From: Diphasiastrum complanatum
Lineage: Eukaryota > Streptophyta > Lycopodiopsida > Lycopodiales > Lycopodiaceae
Direction: 5' to 3'
Length of the DNA stretch: 64,000 nucleotides
Assembly (NCBI GenBank): GCA_029204225.1
Contig: CM055096.1
Coordinates: forward strand, 28,161,995-28,225,994
Part shown: positions 35,213 through 46,930 of the stretch, in pieces
Layout: each line of letters starts with the position of its first letter
How positions within the stretch are numbered: position 1 is the first letter of the stretch
Notes under the pieces: generated by a model
Seen by the model: only the letters and a program-made list of their open reading frames with translations
What the model was told of the DNA's origin: nothing
Database searches by the model: none
Translations under genes and position numbers: made by a program

Positions 35213-35706
35213 TTGCATTTGGATACTAAAACCTTGAAAAAGCATCAAAGGTTTCACTTATATCTAATAGATAGGAAACTCGCACACAATTCAACCTATT
35301 TTGCATCTAATTGGCAAAGGCTTTTGAACACCACAATAAAACTAGAAATAACTGATCTTCACATCCTGTTACACACGTGGAAAGTATAATACTTTGTTCA
35401 GATTCAGATCTATTCATTAGACACAAAAAATATCACATTCATCATTCATCAATTCCTCATTAAAGAGCAAGCTTGCCAAAATCACCATCTCTTGATAATC
35501 TCTCGAAGTATGTACAAAATTAGCTCTCAATCCATATCAAATGATCTCGGATATGAGATTAGATAGAGTGCCATTAGGGTAGACCCTAAACCCTTGGCTC
35601 TCAAAGCCTTAGATCATGCATAATTACCCTCTTGGTAGCTCGAGTCAACTATCTTATAAAAGTAGGTGGCCGCCCTCATTAAGAATCCCAATCATCTAGG
35701 AACACC

Positions 35707-35900
35707 ATGATATAATTCACTTTAGAAAAATATTTATTTAACTAATTCCATTTCATTATGAACATGCTAAAACAAAAAAAAACCTCATCATAATATAATT
35801 CACTTTAGAAAAAAAAAATATATCCTAATCATAATATAATTCACTTTAGAAATATATTTATTTAACTAATTTCATATCATTATCAACATACCAAAAACAA
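35707..35900. repeat. Imperfect tandem repeat, ATAATATAATTCACTTTAGAA unit
   Basis: Three copies of a TATAATTCACTTTAGAAA phrase at about 35710, 35797 and 35836. The first and third are followed by the same ATATTTATTTAACTAATT sequence, so a block of about 125 bp is partly duplicated. It lies just inside the right palindrome array. Confidence 0.7.
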
Positions 35901-35903
35901 AAT

Positions 35904-36260
35904 ACGTGGATAATCCACGTAGAAGATATCCACGCGTGGATATCTTTAACTTCCGATCTCATCCGGTGAACAAACTGAAATTTGCGTGGATAATCCACGT
36001 GTGGATTATCCACGTCAAAACTGCTTTCTGGCACCACCAACTTTCCCTTCCAAACAGTTGCCGGAATTTTTAAAATTCAATCACGCGTGGATAATCCACA
36101 CGCATAATTTTCTTGGCGCCATGTCAGAAAAACACCGGTAGACTGGCCGGAGGCGTGTTCAATTTTTTTTTGGCGTGGACAATCCATGCGTGGATGTTCC
36201 ACACAAACAAAATTTTGAAAAATCGACTAAGTGTCGGGTCTTGCGTGGATACTATGCATG
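35904..36260. repeat. Right array of CGTGGAT half-sites and palindromes
   Basis: ACGTGGATAATCCACGT (35904-35920), GCGTGGATAATCCACGT (35984-36000) merging into a further copy to about 36016, CGCGTGGATAATCCACACG near 36084-36102, and single half-sites to 36260. It mirrors the left array. Confidence 0.85.
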
Positions 36261-36270
36261 GATAAACACA

Positions 36271-36418
36271 GAGTTTTCTAGTTGTCCACCTCATCAAAGA
36301 CAAAATAATTAAGGTCTTGGAGTGTAAGTAGTGACTCCATTATGACCTTACAAGGAGAATAATTAGATGGATTTAGTTTCTTACTAGACTCCAAGATGAA
36401 TCCTCCAATAGATGCCAT
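36271..36418 (-). pseudogene. Copia gag N-terminal piece
   Basis: ATG at 36418 gives MASIGGFILESSKKLNPSNY, then SPCKVIMESLLTLQDLNYF and VFDEVDN followed by a stop. This is the expected start of a copia gag (normally ...NYSPWK), and its reading continues in the piece ending at 30948 once the inserted element is disregarded. It supports the insertion boundaries. Confidence 0.8.
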
Positions 36419-37640
<1,222 letters not shown>

Positions 37641-38498
37641 AGAAATTAATTGCTGATAAGCAGCATCAATCATCATAAACAATTTGTTTGCATAAATGAA
37701 CGAAATTGTCACTCTACAGAAATGAACGTAAACTGCCATCAAGGACAAGCAAAAATGCCGAAGTGAGAGAAAATCCCGAAGGGCAAAAAATACAAAGGTC
37801 TTCAAAAAAGTCATTTCCTCAATTTTTAGAACACTTTGAAAATGCAAAAAAATGCGACACTGCATTTCTATTCGAAATTCCTGACAGGCAAAAAATACGA
37901 CATTTTTGTCAAACTCCATGTATTTCTACAGACTGTGTAAAAGCACTTGTAATTCTGCAAACAGTGTAAAACACGAGAAAATCTGTAGAACTGGATAAAT
38001 AGTTGGATGCAGATTAAAAACCGATTAGTCGATTAGTAGGAAGGAGAATAATCCAACAACACTTTTATTTTGTTGAGCTTTCTTGAAGTCGGTGCTGATT
38101 TGGCTTCATGATACTTGGCTATCTAGAGTTCTCGATTGATTTGAATAAGCTTTTGGCTGATCAATGTGTTTTCGGATCCAAGCTCTAATATTCTTTTTCT
38201 CTAATGTTGCTTTCCCCTCTATCATATTCTAAATCATTTTTCTGTAGTGGGTTTCTTTCCTTGCCTATCCTCAACCCAAGATCCAAGCAATCTAGCATCA
38301 AGGAGATGAAGTTAGTTGTCACGTGTAGGTTCATTTTCATGAGAGCGATAACATATCTCAGAATTCAACATGAATGGAAGATCCATATCTAACTCTAACA
38401 TCCATTAACCTTAAGCATTAACACTACAACCATTAACACTACACATCCATTACCACAATGAGGATAGCTTACTATTTCTCTCTCTCCCTTTCTCTCTC

Positions 38499-38620
38499 AC
38501 AAAAAGCATAAGAACATGCAATCCCAATAATATTCAAATCCAACAACTAACAAGTACAACAAAAGCATGAGAGATGGAGGGAAAAAAATAGAGTGCAAGG
38601 ACATGCACAAATCCATTCCA
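38499..38620 (+). repeat. Dispersed repeat after CT tract, copy 2
   Basis: The second copy of the 37524-37640 repeat, about 975 bp further on and in the same orientation. It follows a short CTCTCTCCCTTTCTCTCTC stretch. Confidence 0.6.
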
Positions 38621-38849
38621 TAAGAGAACCAATATGCTTGTATTGAAATTAAGATATGGACATGTTTTCCAGACTCAAGTTTGGAACTATTTATAGTAGA
38701 GAAGAGGACCCTGACCTCCAAATCATATTGGTCCATTTCTATTTCCCTAACAATTTATATTTAAAAAAGAGTGGGAACCCATTCAAAATTGGAGGGAACC
38801 AATTTGAATTTGAAATTTGGTGGGAGTCCCAACTTTATTCACTAACTTG

Positions 38850-39026
38850 ACATTTAGGCCCTGCGACATTAAAAGTCCCGCAAAAAGGCTTAAAGTCCTT
38901 TTATTGACTTTCTAATTATCAAATCTCTATGTGATCATCGGGTTGGACTTACACACGTAGGGTGCCAAATCTCTCACTTATTAGTTAGGATTAGGGTTGC
39001 CTTGGGATCCACAAACCCTTCAATAG
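38850..39026 (-). repeat. LTR-like repeat, copy 1 (partner at 44205-44372)
   Basis: It shares CTGCGACATT...GCAAAAAGGC.TAAAGTC, CTATGTGATCATCGGGTTGG, ACTTACACAC.TAGGGTGCCAAATC and GGGATCC.CAAACCCT with 44205-44372. The partner ends in CCAACA, so on the minus strand it starts TGTTGGAGGG, an LTR-like start. The two flank the copia pol and the unknown coding block in direct orientation. Confidence 0.65.
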
Positions 39027-39029
39027 TAT

Positions 39030-40716
39030 CTCCCACCAAAACTGGTGGCGGTCCCACGACACCTCGCGAGATGATTCATTTTGGGCTCTGGTTCTGCTCG
39101 CGTCGTACGTACCTTGATGAGATGGTACTGCACCTTCTCCATGAATTCCAGGAGCGCCGTATTGAAGGCATGTTTGTGCGAAAAAAAACACTTATTGGCT
39201 ACGACAATCCAATTTGAAGTTGTCCAGGCCACAAATCTTGATTTCCAAGAACCTCCCAGCATAGCTGCACGATAATATAGTCTTGCGATCGGTAGCTGGT
39301 CTTGGACTTTATCGGCCATTGTGTCACCAGAATCCACGGTCGTTGGAACAACAACATCATGAGCAATAGGAGCAGCTCTGATAGGAATTGTGCTGACTAG
39401 CCTCTGGTGTGTGGCCGATTCTTCTTCTTCAAAGATATCTGCTGCTTCAAAACCCTCTGGCATTGTGGCATCGAACTGCTTTGGTGAAGAAACAACATGT
39501 CCTACCGTGAGGGTGTCTAGTTTGGCTTCAACTTGATCTTGCGGTGTAAGCTGGAAAGTATTATCAAATCCGATAGCAATATCATGGAACTGTTCGAATC
39601 CTCTTCCAGGGGATTGGAGTTCAAAGGGATCTGGGCTTTTGGACATTTCAAAGATCTCATTTGGGCCCAGTGGGTTGGAATCATCGAACATATCTATGAA
39701 AGATTGGGTGTTTGGCGAAATAACTCGAAGCTATGGGGAAGCGGGGGCTGGGCAGCTGCGATTGGAACGGTAGATCCAATTGTCATAGACTCCTTGTGAG
39801 AAAGCAGAGGTAAGGGATTGATTAGTGGATTGAGGAATGGGTAGCTCAGTGCAAATTGCAACAAGGGGTGGAAGCACGACTAGGGTTGGTTGCCAAGTAC
39901 GACGACGTGTCACGGGAGGTGAGTCTGGAACGACGATCTCGCTGCGTACACGATGTCAACTATGTGAACTCGATGCCTGATGCGATGATTCAGCCGGCGC
40001 CTCTTCATAAATAGAGAGCACGAAGTCCATACTGAAGCCATGAATTTTATTGTCAAGATGTGAGGTAGCAAGGAGAGACAATAACTGACCAACGACAAAA
40101 TGCTACTTGGTATTGCTCTCAATAGCTCGTTTGAGATCTCCGAAGATGGTTTTGAACCAGTTATATGGTTCCAGAGGGACCTTGGCTATCTTGGCTTGGG
40201 ACTCAACTATCCTATGCAGAATCTGCAAGGAGATGCACTCTTTCCTGAGGTCCCCAACCATCAGAAAATTACTGAGGAGTTGAGCAGCAACATGGATAGC
40301 AAGGTCAGTAATGGCCTCCAGAAGATAGCCGTCATTTTTCCAATATAGATCATTGGTAGTATCAATATAAGGCTAAATATCATGTTTGACTTGTTTATAG
40401 TTCGGTGAGGCTTGGGTTCCAGACACTATCCCTATGGCAGCAAGGGCAGTTTCAGTTACGCGCACCTTGTGTGTGGCTCCTTGAAAGGGAATATAAAATT
40501 TGGATTTTTCTTCCTTCCAAGTACTGAAGGCAAGAGTAATAAAGTCCATGTTAATTTTTCCTGAGAAGGCTCTCCATGAATACCCGTGAGCAGAGGCTCT
40601 GCAAGGATCATCTACTGAGTAACCGTGCTTGTGCTAGGAAGGATCATGATGTCCGTTGCAGACGAGACATCACGATGGATAGTATACCGAGGAGACTGAG
40701 ATGTATCTGTGGAAGA
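39030..40716 (-). pseudogene. Unrecognised minus-strand coding block
   Basis: The best open part is 39691-39020, 223 codons, acidic at first (PLGPNEIFEMSKSPDPFELQ, EAADIFEEEES), then LPIARLYYRAAMLGGSWKSR, a VANKCFFSHKH stretch and RTTRAEPEPKMNH. Upstream open pieces (39731-39913, 39910-40122) appear to continue it across stops. Frames with sensible composition persist to about 40716, where the copia LTR begins, so the LTR element may have landed in it. I know no family with these motifs. It could be the accessory or gag-like region of the element bounded by the LTR-like pair at 38850 and 44205, or a captured host gene fragment. Confidence 0.35.
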
Positions 40717-41243
40717 TGTAGGAAATAGAAGCCTAAGGATCCAAGATCTTAACTTTTCAATCACACAAAGCATTCTCAAAAGAAAGAGAGAGATGGCTAG
40801 AAACCCTCTTGTAGAAACTCGTGGACAGCCAAGGAGAATAGTCACTATTGCTTACAAAAGTGTCTTATACAAATGGGATGCACTTTACATATATATAGTC
40901 CAAGATGACTATCTAACTTCATGACTATTGGCTATCCAACTACTTGACTATTGGCTTTCCAACTACTTGACTATTGGCTGTCCAACTACTTGACTATTGA
41001 CTATCCAACTTTCTATAAGTTACATAGAAAGAATAAGGTACTTCTAATATTTCAAGTTGGGGTACTTAATGTCACAATTAGGCCTAGTGGACCCATGAGT
41101 CCCTACCAGGTTAATTTCATACTAACTTAGCTAACTCTAAGTTTAGTAGCCTAATATAATAAATGACCATGGTTACACAACTCTCGACCTTTTGGGTCAA
41201 AGTAACCTATGGTAATGTAAGCAATTCCATTTACATTCCAACA
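40717..41243 (-). repeat. 3' LTR of minus-strand copia element
   Basis: On the minus strand, CATTTAAGGAGGG (polypurine tract, 41244-41256) is followed by TGTTGGAATG, and the other end is TTTCCTACA. The length is 527 bp, with inverted ends TGTTGGAA/TTCCTACA. Inside, at 40916-41010, a unit of about 25 bp (ACTTGACTATTGGCTNTCCAACT) is repeated about four times. A TATATATAG near 40890 may be the promoter TATA. Confidence 0.8.
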
Positions 41244-41361
41244 CCCTCCTTAAATGGAAATGCATAACATAACATGAAGTAACTTCTCGAAAGAAAAAAC
41301 TACAACTTGTTGTCCAAACTTCATGTCGCCAAATAAACTTCACACCGAAGTAGTCGAAATC

Positions 41362-44204
41362 TCATCCCCAATCATGTCCAACATATAAAAGAAAAAGAAT
41401 GCGTAATAATGAAGCATCAAGTCGAAGGATGAGGATTTGCATGCTCCATCCGAAGTAGGGAACCAACATAAACTCGGCAATAAGTCGAAACATGGACTTG
41501 TAATCCATTATAGGCTCCCACACCATTCGAAAATACTTCTTACCATAAGGACAATAAAAAAGAGTACCAAACTCTTTTGGCATCACATCCTCCCGAACCT
41601 TACCATCAACGACTTGCTCACATAGAATAGGCGATGTACCAACATCATGATGAAGAGTAAGTGTAAAACCAAAAAAATCAGCAAAAGGTACTGATTTTAA
41701 AGAGGCACGTGCCTTTCTTTCGTAGTAAGAAATTTCTTTGCTATCCTGCAAAGTCTCCAATAGCCGACAAGGAATAGTTATGGGCTATTCAACACTTTGC
41801 TATCCAAAGTGTTCCCAACATGGACCATGTTGTCCATAATCTTCTACAGGCTGTTTCCAAAGCATAATGGACTGCGCATGATGTAAAATGGGTTGTAAAT
41901 GACCAAAAGAAGATGATTGAACCTGCTGTCCAACATCTTCATCATAAAAATTTAGCAAAGTATCAAGAGATGCATCAACGATGGCGTCATCAAAGTTGTC
42001 CGTCCCTCGAAGAGGCATGGGATGACATAGAAATTTCTTCAAGTAATGAAAAATTCTCTCCAAACAAATGCTCACTCTTAACACTTTGAACAAAAGTACT
42101 AATTGACACAATAGTGACTCCCTCCTCGATTAGTACAAAATAGTTCCAAAGAGTGCTTGAATTTTTAGGTTTTGTTAAAACATCAAATTGAAAAGGTTTT
42201 GCATGAAACTTTTTACTAATGCATTAACTTGAGAAAAGCATTGCAGTATTGACACGAATACAAGAACCCAAGTGTGGTTCTTCATGAGTGAGTTGTACTC
42301 CTCTTGCATCACATCCTCCCAACATTTTACTCCTCTGGCCTGCTCATGAAAAATAGGTTCTACTGCACCATCCTCAATAGAAATAAGAGCAAAATCAGAA
42401 AAATCAGCAAATTCTACTGATTTAGTAGAGGCACGAGTCTTCCCTTCATAGAAATGATTCCCTTTGCTGTCCTGCAAAGTCTGCAACAACCATTTAGGGA
42501 CTGGTTTGGGCTGTCCAAGAGCCTTACCTTTGTCAACACTTTGCTGTCCAAAGTGTTCCGAACTTGGACCTTGCTGTCCAATGTTTTCCGAACTTGGACC
42601 TTGCTATCCAATGTCTTCAACAAGTTGCTGTTCACCATAAATGGGTTCTTCTTGATGAACTATGGGCTGCAAAATTGAAGAAGTAGTGGGTTATCCACTA
42701 GAAGTAGATGGCAGTCCCTTCTCTTCATGATTAGATGGCAAAACCAAATCTGGAAATATTTCAACATATGCATCATGGGGGAAGTCCCCTTTCATGACAT
42801 GAGTGGGCGCAACATCATAGGAGGTCTTTTCATTAAAATGAGCATCACAACTTACTATGATTTTATTAGTATCCATATTGAACAACCAATAGCCCTTGCT
42901 TTCACTACTATAGCCAACAAATATGCATTTAACTATCATCAAGCTTGGTTCTTAGCTTATCGGGAATGAAAACATAAGCCGTGCAACCAAAGATGCGTAA
43001 GTGAGAAACAATAGGCTTCTTACCATACCAAACTTCATAAGGAGTTGATACCTTCAAGGCTTTAGTAGGACACCGATTACTAATGTAAGCCGCCGTTATA
43101 ACCGCTTCCACCCAAAACTTGTGAGGTAGGCCCTTTGCCTTGAGCATGCATCGAGCCATCTCCATGATAGTGCGATTCTTTCTTTCGGCAACACCATTTT
43201 GTTGATGTGTAAGGGGTTGTCATTTGATGATGGATACCTTTGCTTTGAAGATAAGTACCGAACGTATTCTTTATATATTCCCCTCCTCGGTCGGTACATA
43301 AGATCTTCAAAGAGTGCCCAAACTGGTTTTCTATCATTGCTAGAAAATCCTTAAAGCATTGAAAAACTTCAGATTTTGCCTTCATAGGATAAATTCATGT
43401 AAATCTTGAAAGGTCATCAATAAAAGTAACAAAGTACTTACACCTTCCAATGGATTCGGTCATCATTGGACCACATACATCACTATGAACCAAATCAAAT
43501 TTGCCATCAACTCTAATAGTTCCATCAATTGAAAAAGCTTGCCTTTGAAATTTTCCAAGTATGCATCCTTCGCGTACATGTCCTTCGGGATGCTCAATAC
43601 TAGGAATGTCTTCAACCATATTGAATCTCTTCAACATCTTCAAGCTAGCAAAGTTGAGATGTCAAACCTAGCATGCCATAATTCAGCCAACTCCAAAGAA
43701 TGTGAACTTGATGCAACAAGACAAAAAGATGATGAAGCTCTTCGCTTATAGGTATCCATAAGGAACAATCCACCACGTAATGTTCCCGAAGCAATGATCA
43801 TAAGAGATCTCTTTGGGTCTTTGATAAGACATTTGTCTTCTTTGAATTCCACAACCAATCCTCGGTTCATAATTGTAGAGACTGAAATGAGATTCTTTCT
43901 TATTTTTGGAACATAAAGTACATTACGAATGTACTTCTCCTCACCATTGGGTAAGATAATGGGGATCACTCCAATACCTTTGATAGGATAAGAGGTGTTA
44001 TCAACACCTTGAACTTTGCTTCCATCATGCACTTTCACAAGCTTTGTGAAGACCTCTTTGTGATAAGTCATATGGCGTGTGACACCGCTATCAATCACTC
44101 AATCAATAGATGAAAAAACAGCAACCTGTAAAGCTGAAAATGAGCTGTTTTCTACTGAAAAACTAGCAAGATTTGAAGTGGCAGAAATCTCTTCTTTAGG
44201 AGCC
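41362..44204 (-). pseudogene. Ty1-copia remnant: protease, pre-integrase, integrase, duplicated linker
   Basis: Minus strand: protease IDSGVTRHMTYHKEVF (44098), pre-integrase VLYVPKIRKNLISVSTI and LAELWHARF, then integrase (43643-42929) with HSDVCGPM, LCTDRGGEYIKN, and VAERK-R-IMEMARCML across a frameshift, KFWVEAVITAAY, and PYEVWYGKKPIVSHLRIFGC. After the IN-RT linker comes an RT start (KCWEDVMQEEYNSLMKNHTWVLV). The linker and RT start occur twice (about 42110-41362 and 42640-42175), a tandem duplication. A 30 bp LDSKVQVR-coding unit is also repeated three times near 42520-42610. The RT core and RNase H are gone; polypurine tract and LTR follow. Confidence 0.88.
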
Positions 44205-44372
44205 TTGCGACATTTAATTCCTGCAAAAAGGCCTAAAGTCATTTTAACTTTTAACTAATCAAATAACTATGTGATCATCGGGTTGGTGGACTTACACACA
44301 TAGGGTGCCAAATCCCTCTCACTTATTAACTAGGTTTAGGGTTGCATTGGGATCCGCAAACCCTCCAACACA
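44205..44372 (-). repeat. LTR-like repeat, copy 2
   Basis: Partner of 38850-39026. On the minus strand it starts TGTTGGAGGGTTTGCGGATCCC and ends abruptly where the copia protease reading frame begins. No PBS or gag lies between, so it is truncated or was joined by deletion. Confidence 0.6.
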
Positions 44373-45923
44373 AACATTACAAACAGTCTATGGAGGTCCA
44401 TAAGAGATTAGTAGAATTTTCAGTTAGGTCCACAAAAGGTTTATATGTTGAAATCAATCAAAAATTGACTTGTAGTAGTTCAGTGAATTGTTGGCTAAGC
44501 CTCTAAGCACCAAAACAGGTGTATAATGCCCAAAAGTCCTCAAGAACAAACTAATTTTTGAAGTTTTGAGAATCCAAATAGTATCATAAAGTGGTTATCA
44601 TTTTAGAGATTGCTTGTTATTGGCCGTAAGTTGCTAGTGGCAAATGAAACTTGCCTAGCACGATAGCTCAATAAAACTTGCACTTAAGTTGCCTCATTTT
44701 AGCAAAGAGGGACTTTAACTTCATGTGTTAAATAGTGCCAAGTTAATTGAAGTTTGAAAGTGGAAGAAAGACCTTTTCTAAAAAGTGAACAATGTAGGTT
44801 AACAAGTGGAGTGAAATGAATCTTTGTTATTTATAGTTTGGACCAAGCTTAGTTACCCTATACATTTATGCATAAAATTCTGTATTAATAATTTATTTAT
44901 TTATGCATCTTATTTAGTGAAGTTTGCAACTAACAAAATGATTGCATTTTTTTGAGGCATAATTGAATGGAAGTTGAGCGAGGTGTAAAGGCCAATAGAT
45001 AAACTATCACAAGTGCCAAGGATGACTAGGGAGATCTCTTTTTGTGGTTGAAATTTTGTTGTGGGCCACATTTTATAACTTGTTATGGGCTATACTTTTT
45101 ATAAGGCATAATATTATTTTAAGAATTCCTCTATAGACCCATTGGATTCGTAATATGCCAAGACAAAAAATGACATGGCATGTCAAACTTGTGATCTTCT
45201 TTATGAGCACGATCCATAAAATGTTGAGGATGAATTTTATTCTGCAAACTTTGCTTCAAAATCTCCACTATTTTCAGAAGATTCCAAATCTTTGTACTTT
45301 AAGCCTATAGTACGATGCATAACAATCTCTCATGGAGATCTTTTTTGTAATAAATATGTACAATGATGCAAGTTGTACCACATCATGTACGTCATGTACA
45401 ATTTAGAGCCATATTTAGGCTTGGCCAATTTGGAGTTCTCGTATGTTTCATATGTCCCTTTTAGTTGCACGTTGTCCATGATTCAAACTGGGGCCTTTGT
45501 GAATCCAACAACCAATCTTATTCAACTCTAGCAATTATCCTTCCTTTCTCCTCTAAGGTTAGAAATGGCTCCAACCCATTGCCCAAATCGGGTGGGACAC
45601 ACAAGAGAAAAAGAAACTTTAGAACCACATGAAATGTGATATTTCAAAAATCTCTCTTTAGTAATTTTGGTCCTTTAAATCAATGGTTGACTATTCAAAG
45701 CACTTTTGTTGCCAAGTAATGGATTGCTCTCCCAATCCTCTAACGATTGTAATGCCAACTAAACTCAAGTGATTGGCTCGCTTTCTTCACCATTGAGGAT
45801 TTAGAGTCGGATTTAGAGTCACGTCCTCCCCTGCCATTAAGGTTTCCACAAACCAACAATGAGTCTATATGCCGCCCACATGTGTGTGGTTGCCTCACTG
45901 CTAGCATTTACAAAGCCCATGCT
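44373..45923. other. No gene recognised
   Basis: AT-rich DNA with only very short open frames. No RT, integrase, RNA gene or terminal repeat was seen. Confidence 0.4.
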
Positions 45924-46150
45924 AGGCCTCGTTCTCACATGATTGGGGGTGAGATGTTGAAAAACGAAATCAAGATTTGGTTGAGGCCTTGCTCTCACAC
46001 GATTGGTCGTGGGTGAGATGTGAGAAAACTAAATCTGGAGTAGATTGAGGCCTTGCTCTCACATCAACAACAACAACCCTCATTGGCATGACTGGCATGT
46101 ACACACTCTTGAAAAGGAAACCAAGATTGAGGCCTTGCTCTCACATCACA
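45924..46150. repeat. Imperfect tandem repeat, GAGGCCTTGCTCTCACA unit
   Basis: GAGGCCTTGCTCTCACA (first copy GGCCTCGTTCTCACA) appears four times, about 65-80 bp apart. Several are followed by CGATTGG...GGGTGAGATGTG and AAAAC.AAATC. Spacing drifts, so it is old. Confidence 0.7.
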
Positions 46151-46429
46151 GGTGGAAGGTGGGGTGGGGGCCCTCTTGGGCCATACTTGATAGGCATGGG
46201 TGGCCTATAAACAATTAAGAGAACCCAAGGTGTTAGGCATTGCTTTTCATAGAATAGTAGTGGAGAAGGACCCATGCCTGCCAGAATGGCACATAGACAT
46301 TCCTCATATGACCAACCTTTTCCAAGTGGCATGCCTGCATGCCCTACGGAGAGGTACTGCACGCCGCTTATATCTTAGCGCCACTGAAGAATTTAGAGTT
46401 TGCCACCGTTGGATTTTATTATAGCCGTC

Positions 46430-46930
46430 AAGATGGTCCCACGTCTTGACGACAACCAATGGAAAGAGTCCAAGTGGCAGATAGGACTCGTGGCAAGCAT
46501 CCAAGGGTGCGGTCGTAAAGTGCATTGCTCCGTTTTATGCTGCCGCGGCACTCCACCCTTTAATCTTAGCGGCGAATTAGAATCTCCTTGCGAAACCGTT
46601 GGATAATGTTTAGTGCATTCAGATCTTGCCACGTGCTATGCTGTAGCTGCCAAAAGATCGGAAGCGGTAGTTGTCACGCGTGGCTCGCATCCAAGTGGGA
46701 TTGTGGAACAGGCTTCGTGTTATTAAGTGCCAACTTATTGTCACGGAATGTTCAGGCCCCACCACTTGGATGCTAGCCACGCGTCAAAATCACCGCTTCG
46801 GAGCGTCTGAGTGGTTAATTGTGGAATGGTGGCGAGATCTTAACGGTTGTGATATGATCTTAACGGTGAATTTATTTTGATCGTTCGTGACTTGAGGACG
46901 AAAAAAAACACGAGATACTTACAAACAGAG
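46430..46930 (+). promoter_or_regulatory. Upstream region of the Sec14-like gene
   Basis: A higher-GC stretch than its surroundings with a G-box-type core (GCCACGTGC, near 46629), TCACGCGTGG (46675) and CCACGCGTC (46780), and two copies of GATCTTAACGGT near 46841 and 46857 that contain the plant MYB-type AACGG core. No clear TATA box. A GA-rich leader (46925-47050) follows, common in plant 5' UTRs. Site roles are inferred from motif likeness only. Confidence 0.4.

Larger units (their letters stand above)
30955..36264. mobile_element. 5.3 kb nested element with palindromic repeat arrays, inserted in copia gag
   Basis: Its limits are set by the interrupted copia gag: N-terminus at 36418-36271, remainder from 30948 down. 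The 6 bp AACACA occurs at 30949-30954 and 36265-36270, a candidate target duplication. The ends are imperfect inverted copies: TATAGCAAATATCCACGC on the left, and on the right, inverted, TATCCATGCATAGTATCCACGC. The outer 500 bp on the left (30970-31465) and 370 bp on the right (35900-36260), plus a small cluster at 33501-33533, are dense in CGTGGAT/ATCCACG half-sites. Inside are a minus-strand two-exon unit (33165-32226), a plus-strand three-exon unit (34660-35212) and a SINE. Subterminal motif arrays recall CACTA (En/Spm) transposase-binding regions, but the ends are not CACTA. Superfamily unresolved. Confidence 0.7.

Noticed and set aside
46800-46835. tRNA-like A box (GTCTGAGTGGTTAA) suggesting a Leu/Ser tRNA gene
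   Set aside because: No B box (GGTTCGAATCC-like) follows within the expected distance and no cloverleaf can be drawn.
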